Shown here: positions 38,045 to 51,603 of the stretch, piece by piece
Layout of the letters: each line of letters opens with the position of its first letter
How positions within the stretch are numbered: the first letter of the stretch is position 1
Assembly (NCBI RefSeq): GCF_000208865.1
Contig: NC_018395.1
Coordinates: forward strand, 6,659,157-6,723,156
Length of the DNA: 64,000 nt
DNA from: Neospora caninum Liverpool
Lineage: Eukaryota > Apicomplexa > Conoidasida > Eucoccidiorida > Sarcocystidae
Direction: 5' to 3'
Made by a program: the position numbers and the translations under genes
The notes under the pieces: model-generated
The model's database searches: none
Told to the model about the DNA's origin: nothing
Seen by the model: only the letters and a program-made list of their open reading frames with translations

Positions 38045-39102
38045 CAGCTGCTGAGCGTAGGAACAGAGGCCTGGGTCATCGCCATAGCAGCATCATAAGA
38101 CTGGACGACCAGGAGCCTGTCTCCCAGATATAACAGACAAGCTCGACCTGTTTGTGAGGCGTGCGGGGGGAGCGAGGAGTCGCGTACGCGACTGTTGCGG
38201 TGACAGTACATTAGCCACGCTCGAGTGGCTGCGAGCATGGGTTCGTGGCTATGAGGCTGCTGTCGCACCGTTATTGCGCCTGGGGGGTATCTGCTGAAGA
38301 ACATTTGAAAAAAAAATTAATGGGGGACGCTGGCGACCGCCGCAGGTGGAAACAGGTCTCTTTAGGCTCTGGCAGCATGCCGTGTGTTGTATGGATAGTG
38401 ATAAGTTGCTGGGGCATTGCCGTCGGAGAAGGATGTAATCGGCCACCAGACGTGGCGTCACGGGAGCCGCGTTTGTGTGATAGCCAACGGTCTGGGATGC
38501 TCAGCAGTCGCCCTACTAAACCGGACGGCTTGGCTTGTGGAATGAACCGTGCATCTGAGTATGTGACGCGGCGGGGATATTTTCGGTGGTCCTGATCGGC
38601 ATCCGGTCGAGCGCGTGGTTTTGGCTGGAGCTACGGCGGCCCATGTATTGGCAAGCCAGTTTCCACAGTAGAGCCGCCACCATGTGGGGCATACTGGTCC
38701 GGAGGATGCATCGTGCATCGCGGCGGATGCATAGCGCAAGGCGTCAGAGTCGGGTGTGGTTGGCGGGTTGCGGCTGTGGCCACGGGGATGCCTCGGGTGT
38801 CTCCATTTGTGGGGCATGCCTCTGGCCTCATGGGGAAGTCGTGTACCCGCATACCATGTAGGACAGCGTATCGTACAGCCTGGATCCGGCTCTTGTTCCT
38901 TTTCTTTGGTGGCTAGGACGACAGCGTAAGCGAAAAAAATGGCAACGCATTTGCGTCACTCTGTACGTTGGGCGGCGTACCGGGTGGCTCCGCGCTGCTC
39001 CACCTAGCCATGATGTGTGGTGCAGTGCGGTTTTATCTGGGTGGTTGACCATCTGACAGGTGAACGTTTTCGGTTCGAAGGCTGTGTTTTGTTGTGGATT
39101 TC
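38045..39102 (+). repeat. 2.78-kb unit 14, e-f-g part before the 1.66-kb repeats
   Basis: Cores e (38,057), f (near 38,430) and g (near 38,920) are present. From core a onward the array continues as the shortened 1.66-kb unit, so this is the last occurrence of e, f and g. The perfect palindrome AGTCGCGTACGCGACT is at 38,178-38,193. Confidence 0.85.
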
Positions 39103-40758
39103 CAGGATCCTCAAGTAGGAAGGCTGGACGGCAACTCGTCGTGAACACTATGTCGATTGCGCGTCTACCTGGTTTTCAGCGGGTAGCCGTACGCAGCCCT
39201 GGCGTGTTGTTCACTGCCGCGTGTGCGGGATGTCGGTCCGGTATGCAAATGCATGCTGTATTCACCGTGGGTTAGCAGGGTGATGAGCAGGTCGAGTGTG
39301 CACTCGGAATTATGAAGCCATCGAGGCGCAAGGGCGGATCATTTGCCAGGAAATAGGTCAACCGGTTTAGGATAAGTGGGGGGCTGGCGACTGAAGCCTG
39401 GGGGGACGAGGGAGGTTAACGCCGTAGAAGCAGAGCCGCCGTCCCATGGGAATCGATGGCTTGCTCGGGAATTGATCCAGGCGACGGAACTAAGCAGCGA
39501 ACACGTGCGCGACGCTCGCACAACGGGACGGGTAAGTAGTCGACGTCTGGAATGCAATGGATGTTGCTTTTTGATATTCATGGCATGTTTTTCGGATGTG
39601 AGATGCTCCTTTGCGTCGGGTGTGGAGGAGAGTCGCAGTGGCTGTGAGACGGCAGATGTGAAATTTGCGGCTGGTTCGGAGCTAGGCCCTTGCATGCCAG
39701 GCGGCGTCGCTTTCTGGAGTCGACTGAGTGACATGTCACCCTGTGGCGGAGGCCTCATCTGGCGTTTGTGCAGACCCACACTGCATTGTGTCAGGCGCGT
39801 CTTCCTGTGTAGCGACTGCCGACGTCAACGCGCCGATCCAACGGGCGTCTCCATATATGGCGTGTGGCTTCAACTATCATGGATGGACTCTGTGGCTACC
39901 AATGTCGCAGTCGTCGTGGTCGTCCGGGCGGGGACTGGAATCTTGTCTCCTGCGTCTGGTATGTTTCAGCTGTGGAGCGTAGGGACAGTGGCCTAGTCCG
40001 TCGCAACCATCGCACAGATATTGGAGACCAGCGTCCGCTCCCCGGAGCCACTTCATAATCATATACACTGGTGCATATTGTGTGGTAGGCTCGAGCAGTT
40101 TATCGCCCTTTTCGGTGGTCCTGCGATATGCAGGTGCGTCTTGAGTCGAGGCCAGGCTCCTGGGAATGCGGGCGGTGGAGCAGGGTAGACCGTCGCCTTC
40201 GTAGGGCTGAGGGGTATAGTCGGGTTCGTGGTTCCTGCTGGGGCATGCGCGACGTGTTATGTGAGAGGCCTGTGGGGCGCCGCAGTGTGTGACGTATGTG
40301 CATTGATGTGTCCGATATACCCTAGATACTCACTTTTCGTGTAGCTGGAGGACGTAAGCGCGGTCGAGAAGCGATAGTATCAGCAAGACTTGTATGGATG
40401 GCGAGCGGGTGAACAGTCGGTGCGTGGCGTTCGGAGTCAGAGGAGTGGTTCTTGTCATTCGCTGTCCAACACGCCGTGTGGTAGGAAACAGCGGAGCAGC
40501 AGCAGTGAGAAGGATGTTGCTGTAATCGCCCGAAACCCGCAGGTGTCCGCGACCATGACTTGTGGAATGGCGTGCAGGACGGGAGCGGGCCACATATCAG
40601 CATGTGTCAGACGGCGGCGGTGGCGTCGCTGAGGATGCGGCGCCCCACACAGTGAGCCCGAGGTGGGTGTCGGTCACGCTTCGAGACAGCGCCTCATTGC
40701 TGTGCCATCGACCACCTGAACAGTTGCGGTTCGAAGGATGTGTGTTGTCGTTGATTTA
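39103..40758 (+). repeat. 1.66-kb unit, first copy (1,656 bp, cores a-d)
   Basis: Contains core a (39,115), b (near 39,490), c (39,979) and d (near 40,353), then joins back to core a at 40,771. The missing part corresponds to cores e, f and g of the 2.78-kb unit (about 1,120 bp). The fusion lies at about 40,640-40,720. From about 39,376 on it is nearly identical to the next copy. Confidence 0.9.
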
Positions 40759-42416
40759 CAGGATTCTCCTGTAGGAAACCTGGATGCGACGGTTCATGAG
40801 TAGCTTTTGGATTCGATGTGTGGATGTCGCTCTGTGGGTTGCCCTACTCACCCGTCCAGTTCCGTTCACTGACCCGTGTGCGGGATGTCGGTCCGGTATG
40901 CAAATGCATGCTGTATTCACCGTGGATCAGCAGAGGGGGGCTGGGCTGGTCGAGGGTGAACTCGGAAATATGAAGCCACCGAGGCGCATGAGCGGATCAT
41001 CTGCCATAGCATCTGTCAACCAATGTATAATGAGTGGGGGGCTGGCGACTGAAGCCTGGGGGGACGAGGGAGGTTAACGCCGTAGAAGCAGAGCCGCCGT
41101 CCCATGGGAATCGATGGCTTGCTCGGGAATTGATCCAGGCGACGGAACTAAGCAGCGAACACGTGCGCGACGCTCGCACAACTGGACGGGTAAGTAGTCG
41201 ACGTCTGGAATGCAATGGATGTTGCTTTTTGATATTCATGGCATGTTTTTCGGATGTGAGATGCTCCTCTGCGTCGGGTGTGGAGGAGAGTCGCAGTGGC
41301 TGTGAGACGGCAGATGTGAAATTTGCGGCTGGTTCGGAGCTAGGCCCTTGCTTGCCAGGCGGCGTCGCTTTCTGGAGTCGACTGAGTGACATGTCACCCT
41401 GTGGCGGAGGCCTCATCTGGCGTTTGTGCAGACCCACACTGCATTGTGTCAGGCGCGTCTTCCTGTGTAGCGACTGCCGACGTCAACGCGCCGATCCAAC
41501 GGGCGTCTCCATATATGGCGTGTGGCTTCAACTATCATGGATGGACTCTGTGGCTACCAATGTCGCAGTTGTCGTAGTCGGTCGGGCTGGGACTGAAATC
41601 TTGTCTCCTGCGTCTGGTATTTTTCAGCTGTGGAGCGTAGGGACAGTGGCCTAGTCCGTCGCAACCATCGCACAGATATTGGAGACCAGCGTCCGCTCCC
41701 CGGAGCCACTTCATAATCATATACACTGGTGCATATTGTGTGGTAGGCTCGAGCAGTTTATCGCCCTTTTCGGTGGTCCTGCGATATGCAGGTGCGTCTT
41801 GAGTCGAGGCCAGGCTCCTGGGAATGCGGGCGGTGGAGCAGGGTAGACCGTCGCCTTCGTAGGGCTGAGGGGTATAGTCGGGTTCGTGGTTCCTGCTGGG
41901 GCATGCGCGACGTGTTATGTGAGAGGCCTGTGGGGCGCCGCAGTGTGTGACGTATGTGCATTGATGTGTCCGATATACCCTAGATACTCACTTTTCGTGT
42001 AGCTGGAGGACGTAAGCGCGGTCGAGAAGCGATAGTATCAGCAAGACTTGTATGGATGGCGAGCGGGTGAACAGTCGGTGCGTGGCGTTCGGAGTCAGAG
42101 GAGTGGTTCTTGTCATTCGCTGTCCAACACGCCGTGTGGTAGGAAACAGCGGAGCAGCAGCAGTGAGAAGGATGTTGCTGTAATCGCCCGAAACCCGCAG
42201 GTGTCCGCGACCATGACTTGTGGAATGGCGTGCAGGACGGGAGCGGGCCACATATCAGCATGTGTCAGACGGCGGCGGTGGCGTCGCTGAGGATGCGGCG
42301 CCCCACACAGTGAGCCCGAGGTGGGTGTCGGTCACGCTTCGAGACAGCGCCTCATTGCTGTGCCATCGACCACCTGAACAGTTGCGGTTCGAAGGCTGTG
42401 TGTTGTCGTTGATTTA
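40759..42416 (+). repeat. 1.66-kb unit, second copy (1,658 bp)
   Basis: This is a near-exact copy of the preceding unit from about 41,034 on, including the fused d-to-a junction, which points to a recent tandem duplication. The first 270 bp (a to b) is more diverged from copy one: it reads GTGGATCAGCAGAGGGG after the landmark where copy one reads GTGGGTTAGCAGGGTG. Confidence 0.9.
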
Positions 42417-43305
42417 CAGGATTCTCCTGTAGGAAACCTGGATGCGACGGTTCATGAGTAGCTTTTGGATTCGATGTGTGGATGTCGCTCTGTGGGTTGC
42501 CCTACTCACCCGTCCAGTTCCGTTCACTGACCCGTGTGCGGGATGTCGGTCCGGTATGCAAATGCATGCTGTATTCACCGTGGATCAGCAGAGGGGGGCT
42601 GGGCTGGTCGAGGGTGAACTCGGAAATATGAAGCCACCGAGGCGCATGAGCGGATCATCTGCCATAGCATCTGTCAACCAATGTATAATGAGTGGGGGGC
42701 TGGCGACTGAAGCCTGGGGGATCGAGGAAGGTTACAACCGTGGCAGCCGAGCTGCCGTCCCATGGAAATCGACGGCTTCCCCGGGCACTGATTCAGGCAA
42801 CGGAAGTAAGCAGCGAACGGATGCGCACGCTCGCGCAACGTCGGTATCAGAAGGAGTGGTTCGTGACAGAGGGTGTGTCAAAAGGCGTGTGGTAGGCAAC
42901 AGCGACGCAGCGGCCGTGAGAAGGATGATGTCGAGTTCACGCGAAGGCCGCACCTGGCCGCAAGCATGACTCGTGGAATGGCGTGCAGGACGGGAGCGGG
43001 CCACAGGTCAGCATGTGTCAGACGGCGGCGGTGGTGTCGCTGAGGATGCGGCGCCCCACACAGGGAGCCCGAGGTGGGTGTCGGTCACGCTTCGAGACAG
43101 CGCCTCATTGCTGTGCCATCGGACAGATGACCGGTTGCGGTTCGAAGGCTGCGTGTTGTCGTTGAATTCCAGGAAACACAAGTAGGGAGACTCGATGCAA
43201 CGGTGCATGAGTAGATTGTGGATTGGATGTGTAGCTGTTGCTCTACTGGCTGCCCTATTCACAAATCATATGCTGTTCACTGAACCGTGTGCGGGATGTG
43301 GGTCA

Positions 43306-43500
43306 GGTATGCAAATGCATGGTGTATTCACCGTGGGTTAGCAGGGTGATGAGCAGGTCGAGTGTGCACTCGGAATTATGAAGCCATCGAGGCGCAAGGG
43401 CGGATCATTTGCCAGGAAATAGGTCAACCGGTTTAGGATAAGTGGGGGGCTGGCGACTGAAGCCTGGGGCGACGAGGGAGGTTAACGCCGTAGCAGCCGA
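43306..43500 (+). repeat. Variant segment inside a 755-bp unit (donor-like match to 39,240)
   Basis: After the landmark, this copy carries GTGGGTTAGCAGGGTGATG and the following roughly 120 bp of the 39,240 version. Most 755-bp units instead carry GTGGATTAGCAGAGGGGGGC. The same variant block returns at 49,342 and 51,604. It looks like a conversion tract or a retained ancestral type. Confidence 0.7.
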
Positions 43501-46500
43501 GCTGCCGTCCCATGGAAATCGACGGCTTCCCCGGGCACTGATTCAGGCAACGGAAGTAAGCAGCGAACCGATGCGCACGCTCGCACAACGTCGGTATCAG
43601 AAGGAGTGGTTCGTGACAGAGGGTGTGTCAAAAGGCGTGTGGTAGGCAACAGCGATGCAGCGGCCGTGAGAAGGATGATGTCGAGTTCACGCGAAGGCCG
43701 CACCTGGCCGCAAGCATGACTCGTGGAATGGCGTGCAGGACGGCAGGGGGGCCACATATCAGCATGTGTCAGACGGCGGCGGTGGTGTCGCTGAGGATGC
43801 GGCGCCCCACACAGGGAGCCCGAGGTAGGTGTCGGTCACGCTTCGAGACAGCGCCTCATTGCTGTGCCATCGGACAGATGACCGGTTGCGGTTCGAAGGC
43901 TGCGTGTTGTCGTTGATTTACAGGAGACACAAGCAGGGAGACTCGATGCAACGGTGCATGAGTAGTTTGTGGATTGGATGTGTTGCTGTTGCTCTGCTGG
44001 TTGCCATACTCACAAATCATATGCTGTTCACTGAACCGTGTGCGGGATGTGGGTCAGGTATGCAACTGCATGTGGTACTCACCGTGGATTAGCAGAGGGG
44101 GGCTGGGCTGGTCGAGGGTGAACTCGGAAATATGAAGCCACCGAGGCGCAAGGGCGGCTCATCTGCCAGGCAATATGTCAACCGATTTAGGATAAGTGGG
44201 GGGATGGCGACTGGAGGCTGGGGGATCGAGGAAGGTTACAGCCGTAGCAGCCGAGCTGCCGTCCCATGGAAATCGACGGCTTCCCCGGGCACTGATTCAG
44301 GCAACGGAAGTAAGCAGCGCACAGATGCGCACGCTCGCGCAACGTCGGTATCAGAAGGAGTGGTTCGTGACAGAGGGTGTGTCAAAAGGCGTGTGGTAGG
44401 CAACAGCGATGCAGCGGCCGTGAGAAGGATGATGTCGAGTTCACGCGAAGGCCGCACCTGGCCGCAAGCATGACTCGTGGAATGGAGTGCAGGACGGGAG
44501 CGGGCCACAGGTCAGCATGTGTCAGACGGCGGCGGTGGTGTCGCTGAGGATGCGGCGCCCCACACAGGGAGCCCGAGGTGGGTGTCTGGGGCACGCTTCG
44601 AGACAGCGCGTCACCGCTATGCCATCGGACAGATGACCGGTTGCGGTTCGAAGGCTGTGTGTTGTTGTTGAATTCCAGGAAACACAAGTAGGGAGACTCG
44701 ATGCAACGGTGCATGAGTAGATTTTGGATTGGATGTGTAGCTGTTGCTCTACTGGCTGCCCTATTCACAAATCATATGCTGTTCACTGAACCGTGTGCGG
44801 GATGTGGGTCAGGTATGCAACTGCATGTGGTACTCACCGTGGATTAGCAGAGGGGGGCTGGGCTGGTCGAGGGTGAACTCGGAAATATGAAGCCACCGAG
44901 GCGCAAGGGCGGCTCATCTGCCAGGAAATATGTCAACCGATTTAGGATAAGTGGGGGGATGGCGACTGAAGCCCGGGGGATCGAGGAAGGTTACAGCCGT
45001 AGCAGCCGAGCTGCCGTCCCATGGGAATCGATGGCTTCCCCGGGCATCGATTCAGGGAACGGAAGTAAGCAGCGCCCACATGCGCACGCTCGCACAACGT
45101 CGGTATCAGAAGGAGTGGTTCGTGACAGAGGGTGTGTCAAAAGGCGTGTGGTGTAGGCAACAGCGACGCAGCGGCCGTGAGAAGGATGATGTCGAGTTCA
45201 CGCGAAGGCCGCACCTGGCCGCAAGCATGACTCGTGGAATGGAGTGCAGGACGGGAGCGGGCCACAGGTCAGCATGTGTCAGACGGCGGCGGTGGTGTCG
45301 CTGAGGATGCGGCGCCCCACACAGGGAGCCCGAGGTGTGTGTCTGGGGCACGCTTCGAGAGAGCGCCTCATTGCTGTGCCATCGGACAGATGACCGGTTG
45401 CGGTTCGAAGGCTGTGTGTTGTCGTTGAATTCCAGGAAACACAAGTAGGGAGACTCGATGCAACGGTGCATGAGTAGATTGTGGATTGGATGTGTACCTG
45501 TTGCTCTACTGGCTGCCCTACTCACAAATCATATGCTGTTCACTGAACCGTGTGCGGGATGTGGGTCAGGTATGCAACTGCATGTGGTACTCACCGTGGA
45601 TTAGCAGAGGGGGGCTGGGCTGGTCGAGGGTGAACTCGGAAATATGAAGCCACCGAGGCGCAAGGGCGGCTCATCTGCCAGGAAATATGTCAACCGATTT
45701 AGGATAAGTGGGGGGATGGCGACTGAAGCCCGGGGGATCGAGGAAGGTTACAGCCGTAGCAGCCGAGCTGCCGTCCCATGGAAATCGACGGCTTCCCCGG
45801 GCACTGATTCAGGCAACGGAAGTAAACAGCGCACAGATGCGCACGCTCGCGCAACGTCGGTATCAGAAGGAGTGGTTCGTGACAGAGGGTGTGTCAAAAG
45901 GCGTGTGGTAGGCAACAGCGATGCAGCGGCCGTGAGAAGGATGATGTCGAGTTCACGCGAAGGCCGCACCTGGGCGCAAGCATGACTCGTGGAATGGAGT
46001 GCAGGACGGGAGCGGGCCACAGGTCAGCATGTGTCAGACGGCGGCGGTGGTGTCGCTGAGGATGCGGCGCCCCACACAGGGAGCCCGAGGTAGGTGTCGG
46101 TCACGCTTCGAGAGAGCGCGTCACCGCTATGCCATCGGACAGATGACCGGTTGCGGTTCGAAGGCTGCGTGTTGTCGTTGATTTACAGGAGACACAAGCA
46201 GGGAGACTCGATGCAACGGTGCATGAGTAGTTTGTGGATTGGATGTGTACCTGTTGCTCTACTGGCTGCCCTACTCACAAATCATATGCTGTTCACTGAA
46301 CCGTGTGCGGGATGTGGGTCAGGTATGCAACTGCATGTGGTACTCACCGTGGATTAGCAGAGGGGGGCTGGGCTGGTCGAGGGTGAACTCGGAAATATGA
46401 AGCCACCGAGGCGCAAGGGCGGATCATCTGCCAGGAAATATGTCAACCGATTTAGGATAAGTTGGGGGATGGCGACTGGAGGCTGGGGGATCGAGGAAGG

Positions 46501-49341
46501 TTACAGCCGTAGCAGCCGAGCTGCCGTCCCATGGAAACCGACGGCTTCCCCGGGCAATGATTCAGGGAACGGAAGTAAACAGCGCACAGATGCGCACGCT
46601 CGCGCAACGTCGGTATCAGAAGGAGTGGTTCGTGACAGAGGGTGTGTCAAAAGGCGTGTGCTCGGCAACAGCGACGCAGCGGCCGTGAGAAGGATGATGT
46701 CGAGTTCACGCGAAGGCCGCACCTGGGCGCAAGCATGACTCGTGGAATGGCGTGCAGGACGGGAGCGGGCCACATATCAGCATGTGTCAGACGGCGGCGG
46801 TGGTGTCGCTGAGGATGCGGCGCCCCACACAGGGCGCCCGAGGTGTGTGTCTGGGGCACGCTTCGAGACAGCGCCTCATTGCTGTGCCATCGGACAGATG
46901 ACCGGTTGCGGTTCGAAGGCTGTGTGTTGTCGTTGAATTCCAGGAAACACAAGTAGGGAGACTCGATGCAACGGTGCATGAGTAGTTTGTGGATTGGATG
47001 TGTACCTGTTGCTCTACTGGCTGCCCTACTCACAAATCATATGCTGTTCACTGAACCGTGTGCGGGATGTGGGTCAGGTGTGCAACTGCATGTGGTACTC
47101 ACCGTGGATTAGCAGAGGGGGGCTGGGCTGGTCGAGGGTGAACTCGGAAATATGAAGCCACCGAGGCGCAAGGGCGGCTCATCTGCCAGGAAATAGGTCA
47201 ACCGATTTAGGATAAGTGGGGGGATGGCGACTGAAGCCCGGGGGATCGAGGAAGGTTAACGCCGTAGACGGAGAGCCGCCGTCCCATGGAAATCGACGGC
47301 TTCCCCGGGCACTGATTCAGGCAACGGAAGTAAACAGCGCACAGATGCGCACGCTCGCGCAACGTCGGTATCAGAAGGAGTGGTTCGTGACAGAGGGTGT
47401 GTCAAAAGGCGTGTGGTAGGCAACAGCGATGCAGCGGCCGTGAGAAGGATGATGTCGAGTTCACGCGAAGGCCGCACCTGGCCGCAAGCATGACTCGTGG
47501 AATGGAGTGCAGGACGGGAGCGGGCCACAGGTCAGCATGTGTCAGACGGCGGCGGTGGTGTCGCTGAGGATGCGGCGCCCCACACAGGGAGCCCGAGGTG
47601 GGTGTCTGGGGCACGCTTCGAGAGAGCGCGTCACCGCTATGCCATCGGACAGATGACCGGTTGCGGTTCGAAGGCTGTGTGTTGTCGTTGAATTCCAGGA
47701 AACACAAGTAGGGAGACTCGATGCAACGGTGCATGAGTAGTTTGTGGATTGGATGTGTACCTGTTGCTCTACTGGCTGCCCTACTCACAAATCATATGCT
47801 GTTCACTGAACCGTGTGCGGGATGTGGGTCAGGTATGCAACTGCATGTGGTACTCACCGTGGATTAGCAGAGGGGGGCTGGGCTGGTCGAGGGTGAACTC
47901 GGAAATATGAAGCCACCGAGGCGCAAGGGCGGCTCATCTGCCAGGAAATATGTCAACCGATTTAGGATAAGTGGGGGGATGGCGACTGAAGCCCGGGGGA
48001 TCGAGGAAGGTTACAGCCGTAGCAGCCGAGCTGCCGTCCCATGGGAATCGATGGCTTCCCCGGGCATCGATTCAGGGAACGGAAGTAAGCAGCGCACAGA
48101 TGCGCACGCTCGCACAATGTCGCTATCAGAAGGAGTGGTTCGTGACAGAGGGTGTGTCAAAAGGCGTGTGGTAGGCAACAGCGACGCAGCGGCCGTGAGA
48201 AGGATGATGTCGAGTTCACGCGAAGGCCGCACCTGGGCGCAAGCATGACTCGTGGAATGGCGTGCAGGACGGGAGCGGGCCACATATCAGCATGTGTCAG
48301 ACGGCGGCGGTGGTGTCGCTGAGGATGCGGCGCCCCACACAGGGCGCCCGAGGTGTGTGTCTGGGGCACGCTTCGAGACAGCGCCTCATTGCTGTGCCAT
48401 CGGACAGATGACCGGTTGCGGTTCGAAGGCTGTGTGTTGTCGTTGAATTCCAGGAAACACAAGTAGGGAGACTCGATGCAACGGTGCATGAGTAGTTTGT
48501 GGATTGGATGTGTACCTGTTGCTCTACTGGCTGCCCTACTCACAAATCATATGCTGTTCACTGAACCGTGTGCGGGATGTGGGTCAGGTATGCAACTGCA
48601 TGTGGTACTCACCGTGGATTAGCAGAGGGGGGCTGGGCTGGTCGAGGGTGAACTCGGAAATATGAAGCCACCGAGGCGCAAGGGCGGCTCATCTGCCAGG
48701 AAATAGGTCAACCGATTTAGGATAAGTGGGGGGATGGCGACTGAAGCCCGGGGGATCGAGGAAGGTTACAGCCGTAGCAGCCGAGCTGCCGTCCCATGGA
48801 AATCGACGGCTTCCCCGGGCACTGATTCAGGCAACGGAAGTAAACAGCGCACAGATGCGCACGCTCGCGCAACGTCGGTATCAGAAGGAGTGGTTCGTGA
48901 CAGAGGGTGTGTCAAAAGGCGTGTGGTAGGCAACAGCGATGCAGCGGCCGTGAGAAGGATGATGTCGAGTTCACGCGAAGGCCGCACCTGGCCGCAAGCA
49001 TGACTCGTGGAATGGCGTGCAGGACGGGAGCGGGCCACAGGTCAGCATGTGTCAGACGGCGGCGGTGGTGTCGCTGAGGATGCGGCGCCCCACACAGGGA
49101 GCCCGAGGCGGGTGTCTGGGGCACGCTTCGAGAGAGCGCGTCACCGCTATGCCATCGGACAGATGACCGGTTGCGGTTCGAAGGCTGTGTGTTGTCGTTG
49201 AATTCCAGGAAACACAAGTAGGGAGACTCGATGCAACGGTGCATGAGTAGATTGTGGATTGGATGTGTACCTGTTGCTCTACTGGCTGCCCTATTCACAA
49301 ATCATATGCTGTTCACTGAACCGTGTGCGGGATGTGGGTCA

Positions 49342-49560
49342 GGTATGCAAATGCATGCTGTATTCACCGTGGGTTAGCAGGGTGATGAGCAGGTCGAGTG
49401 TGCACTCGGAATTATGAAGCCATCGAGGCGCAAGGGCGGATCATTTGCCAGGAAATAGGTCAACCGGTTTAGGATAAGTGGGGGGCTGGCGACTGAAGCC
49501 TGGGGCGACGAGGGAGGTTAACGCCGTAGACGCAGAGCCGCAGTCCCATGGGAATCGACG
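49342..49560 (+). repeat. Variant segment inside a 755-bp unit
   Basis: Same variant class as 43,306 and 39,240 (GTGGGTTAGCAGGGTGATG, then GGCTGGCGACTGAAGCCTGGGG). It ends in GTAGACGCAGAGCCGCAGTC, a combination otherwise seen only in the unit at 51,604. Confidence 0.7.
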
Positions 49561-51603
49561 GCTTCCCCGGGCAATGATTCAGGCAACGGAAGTAAGCAGC
49601 GCACAGATGCACACGCTCGCGCAACGTCGGTATCAGAAGGAGTGGTTCGTGACAGAGGGTGTGTCAAAACGCGTGTGGTAGGCAACAGCGACGCAGCGGC
49701 CGTGAGAAGGATGATGTCGAGTTCACGCGAAGGCCGCACCTGGCCGCAAGCATGACTCGTGGAATGGAGTGCAGGACGGGAGCGGGCCACATATCAGCAT
49801 GTGTCAGACGGCGGCGGTGGTGTCGCTGAGGATGCGGCGCCCCACACAGGGAGCCCGAGGTGGGTGTCTGGGGCACGCTTCGAGACAGCGCCTCACTGCT
49901 GTGCCATCGGACAGATGACCGGTTGCGGTTCGAAGGCTGTGTGTTGTCGTTGAATTCCAGGAAACACAAGTAGGGAGACTCGATGCAACGGTGCATGAGT
50001 AGTTTGTGGATTGGATGTGTACCTGTTGCTCTACTGGCTGCCCTACTCACAAATCATATGCTGTTCACTGAACCGTGTGCGGGATGTGGGTCAGGTATGC
50101 AACTGCATGTGGTACTCACCGTGGATTAGCAGAGGGAGGCTGGGCTGGTCGAGGGTGAACTCGGAAATATGAAGCCACCGAGGCGCAAGGGCGGATCATC
50201 TGCCAGGAAATCTGTCCACCGATTTAGGATAAGTTGGGGGATGGCGACTGAAGCCTGGGGGATCGAGGAAGGTTCCAGCCGTAGCAGCCGAGCTGCCGTC
50301 CCATGGGAATCGACGGCTCCCCCGGGCAATGATTCAGGGAACGGAAGTAAACAGCGCACAGATGCGCACGCTCGCGCAACGTCGGTATCAGAAGGAGTGG
50401 TTCGTGACAGAGGGTGTGTCAAAAGGCGTGTGGTAGGCAACAGCGATGCAGCGGCCGTGAGAAGGATGATGTCGAGTTCACGCGAAGGCCGCACCTGGCC
50501 GCAAGCATGACTCGTGGAATGGAGTGCAGGACGGGAGCGGGCCACAGGTCAGCATGTGTCAGACGGCGGCGGTGGTCTCGCTGAGGATGCGGCGCCCCAC
50601 ACAGGGAGCCCGAGGTGGGTGTCTGGGGCACGCTTCGAGAGAGCGCCTCATTGCTGTGCCATCGGACAGATGACCGGTTGCGGTTCGAAGGCTGTGTGTT
50701 GTCGTTGAATTCCAGGAAACACAAGTAGGGAGACTCGATGCAACGGTGCATGAGTAGTTTGTGGATTGGATGTGTACCTGTTGCTCTACTGGCTGCCCTA
50801 TTCACAAATCATATGCTGTTCACTGAACCGTGTGCGGGATGTGGGTCAGGTATGCAACTGCATGTGGTACTCACCGTGGATTAGCAGAGGGGGGCTGGGC
50901 TGGTCGAGGGTGAACTCGGAAATATGAAGCCACCGAGGCGCAAGGGCGGCTCATCTGCCAGGAAATATGTCAACCGATTTAGGATAAGTGGGGGGATGGC
51001 GACTGAAGCCCGGGGGATCGAGGAAGGTTACAGCCGTAGCAGCCGAGCTGCCGACCCATGGAAATCGACGGCTTCCCCGGGCACTGATTCAGGTAACGGA
51101 AGTAAACAGCGCACAGATGCGCACGCTCGCGCAACGTCGGTATCAGAAGGAGTGGTTCGTGACAGAGGGTGTGTCAAAAGGCGTGTGGTAGGCAACAGCG
51201 ATGCAGCGGCCGTGAGAAGGATGATGTCGAGTTCACGCGAAGGCCGCACCTGGCCGCAAGCATGACTCGTGGAATGGCGTGCAGGACGGGAGCGGGCCAC
51301 ATATCAGCATGTGTCAGACGGCGGCGGTGGTGTCGCTGAGGATGCGGCGCCCCACACAGGGAGCCCGAGGTGGGTGTCTGGGGCACGCTTCGAGAGAGCG
51401 CGTCACCGCTATGCCATCGGACAGATGACCGGTTGCGGTTCGAAGGCTGTGTGTTGTCGTTGAATTCCAGGAAACACAAGTAGGGAGACTCGATGCAACG
51501 GTGCATGAGTAGATTGTGGATTGGATGTGTACCTGTTGCTCTACTGGCTGCCCTATTCACAAATCATATGCTGTTCACTGAACCGTGTGCGGGATGTGGG
51601 TCA

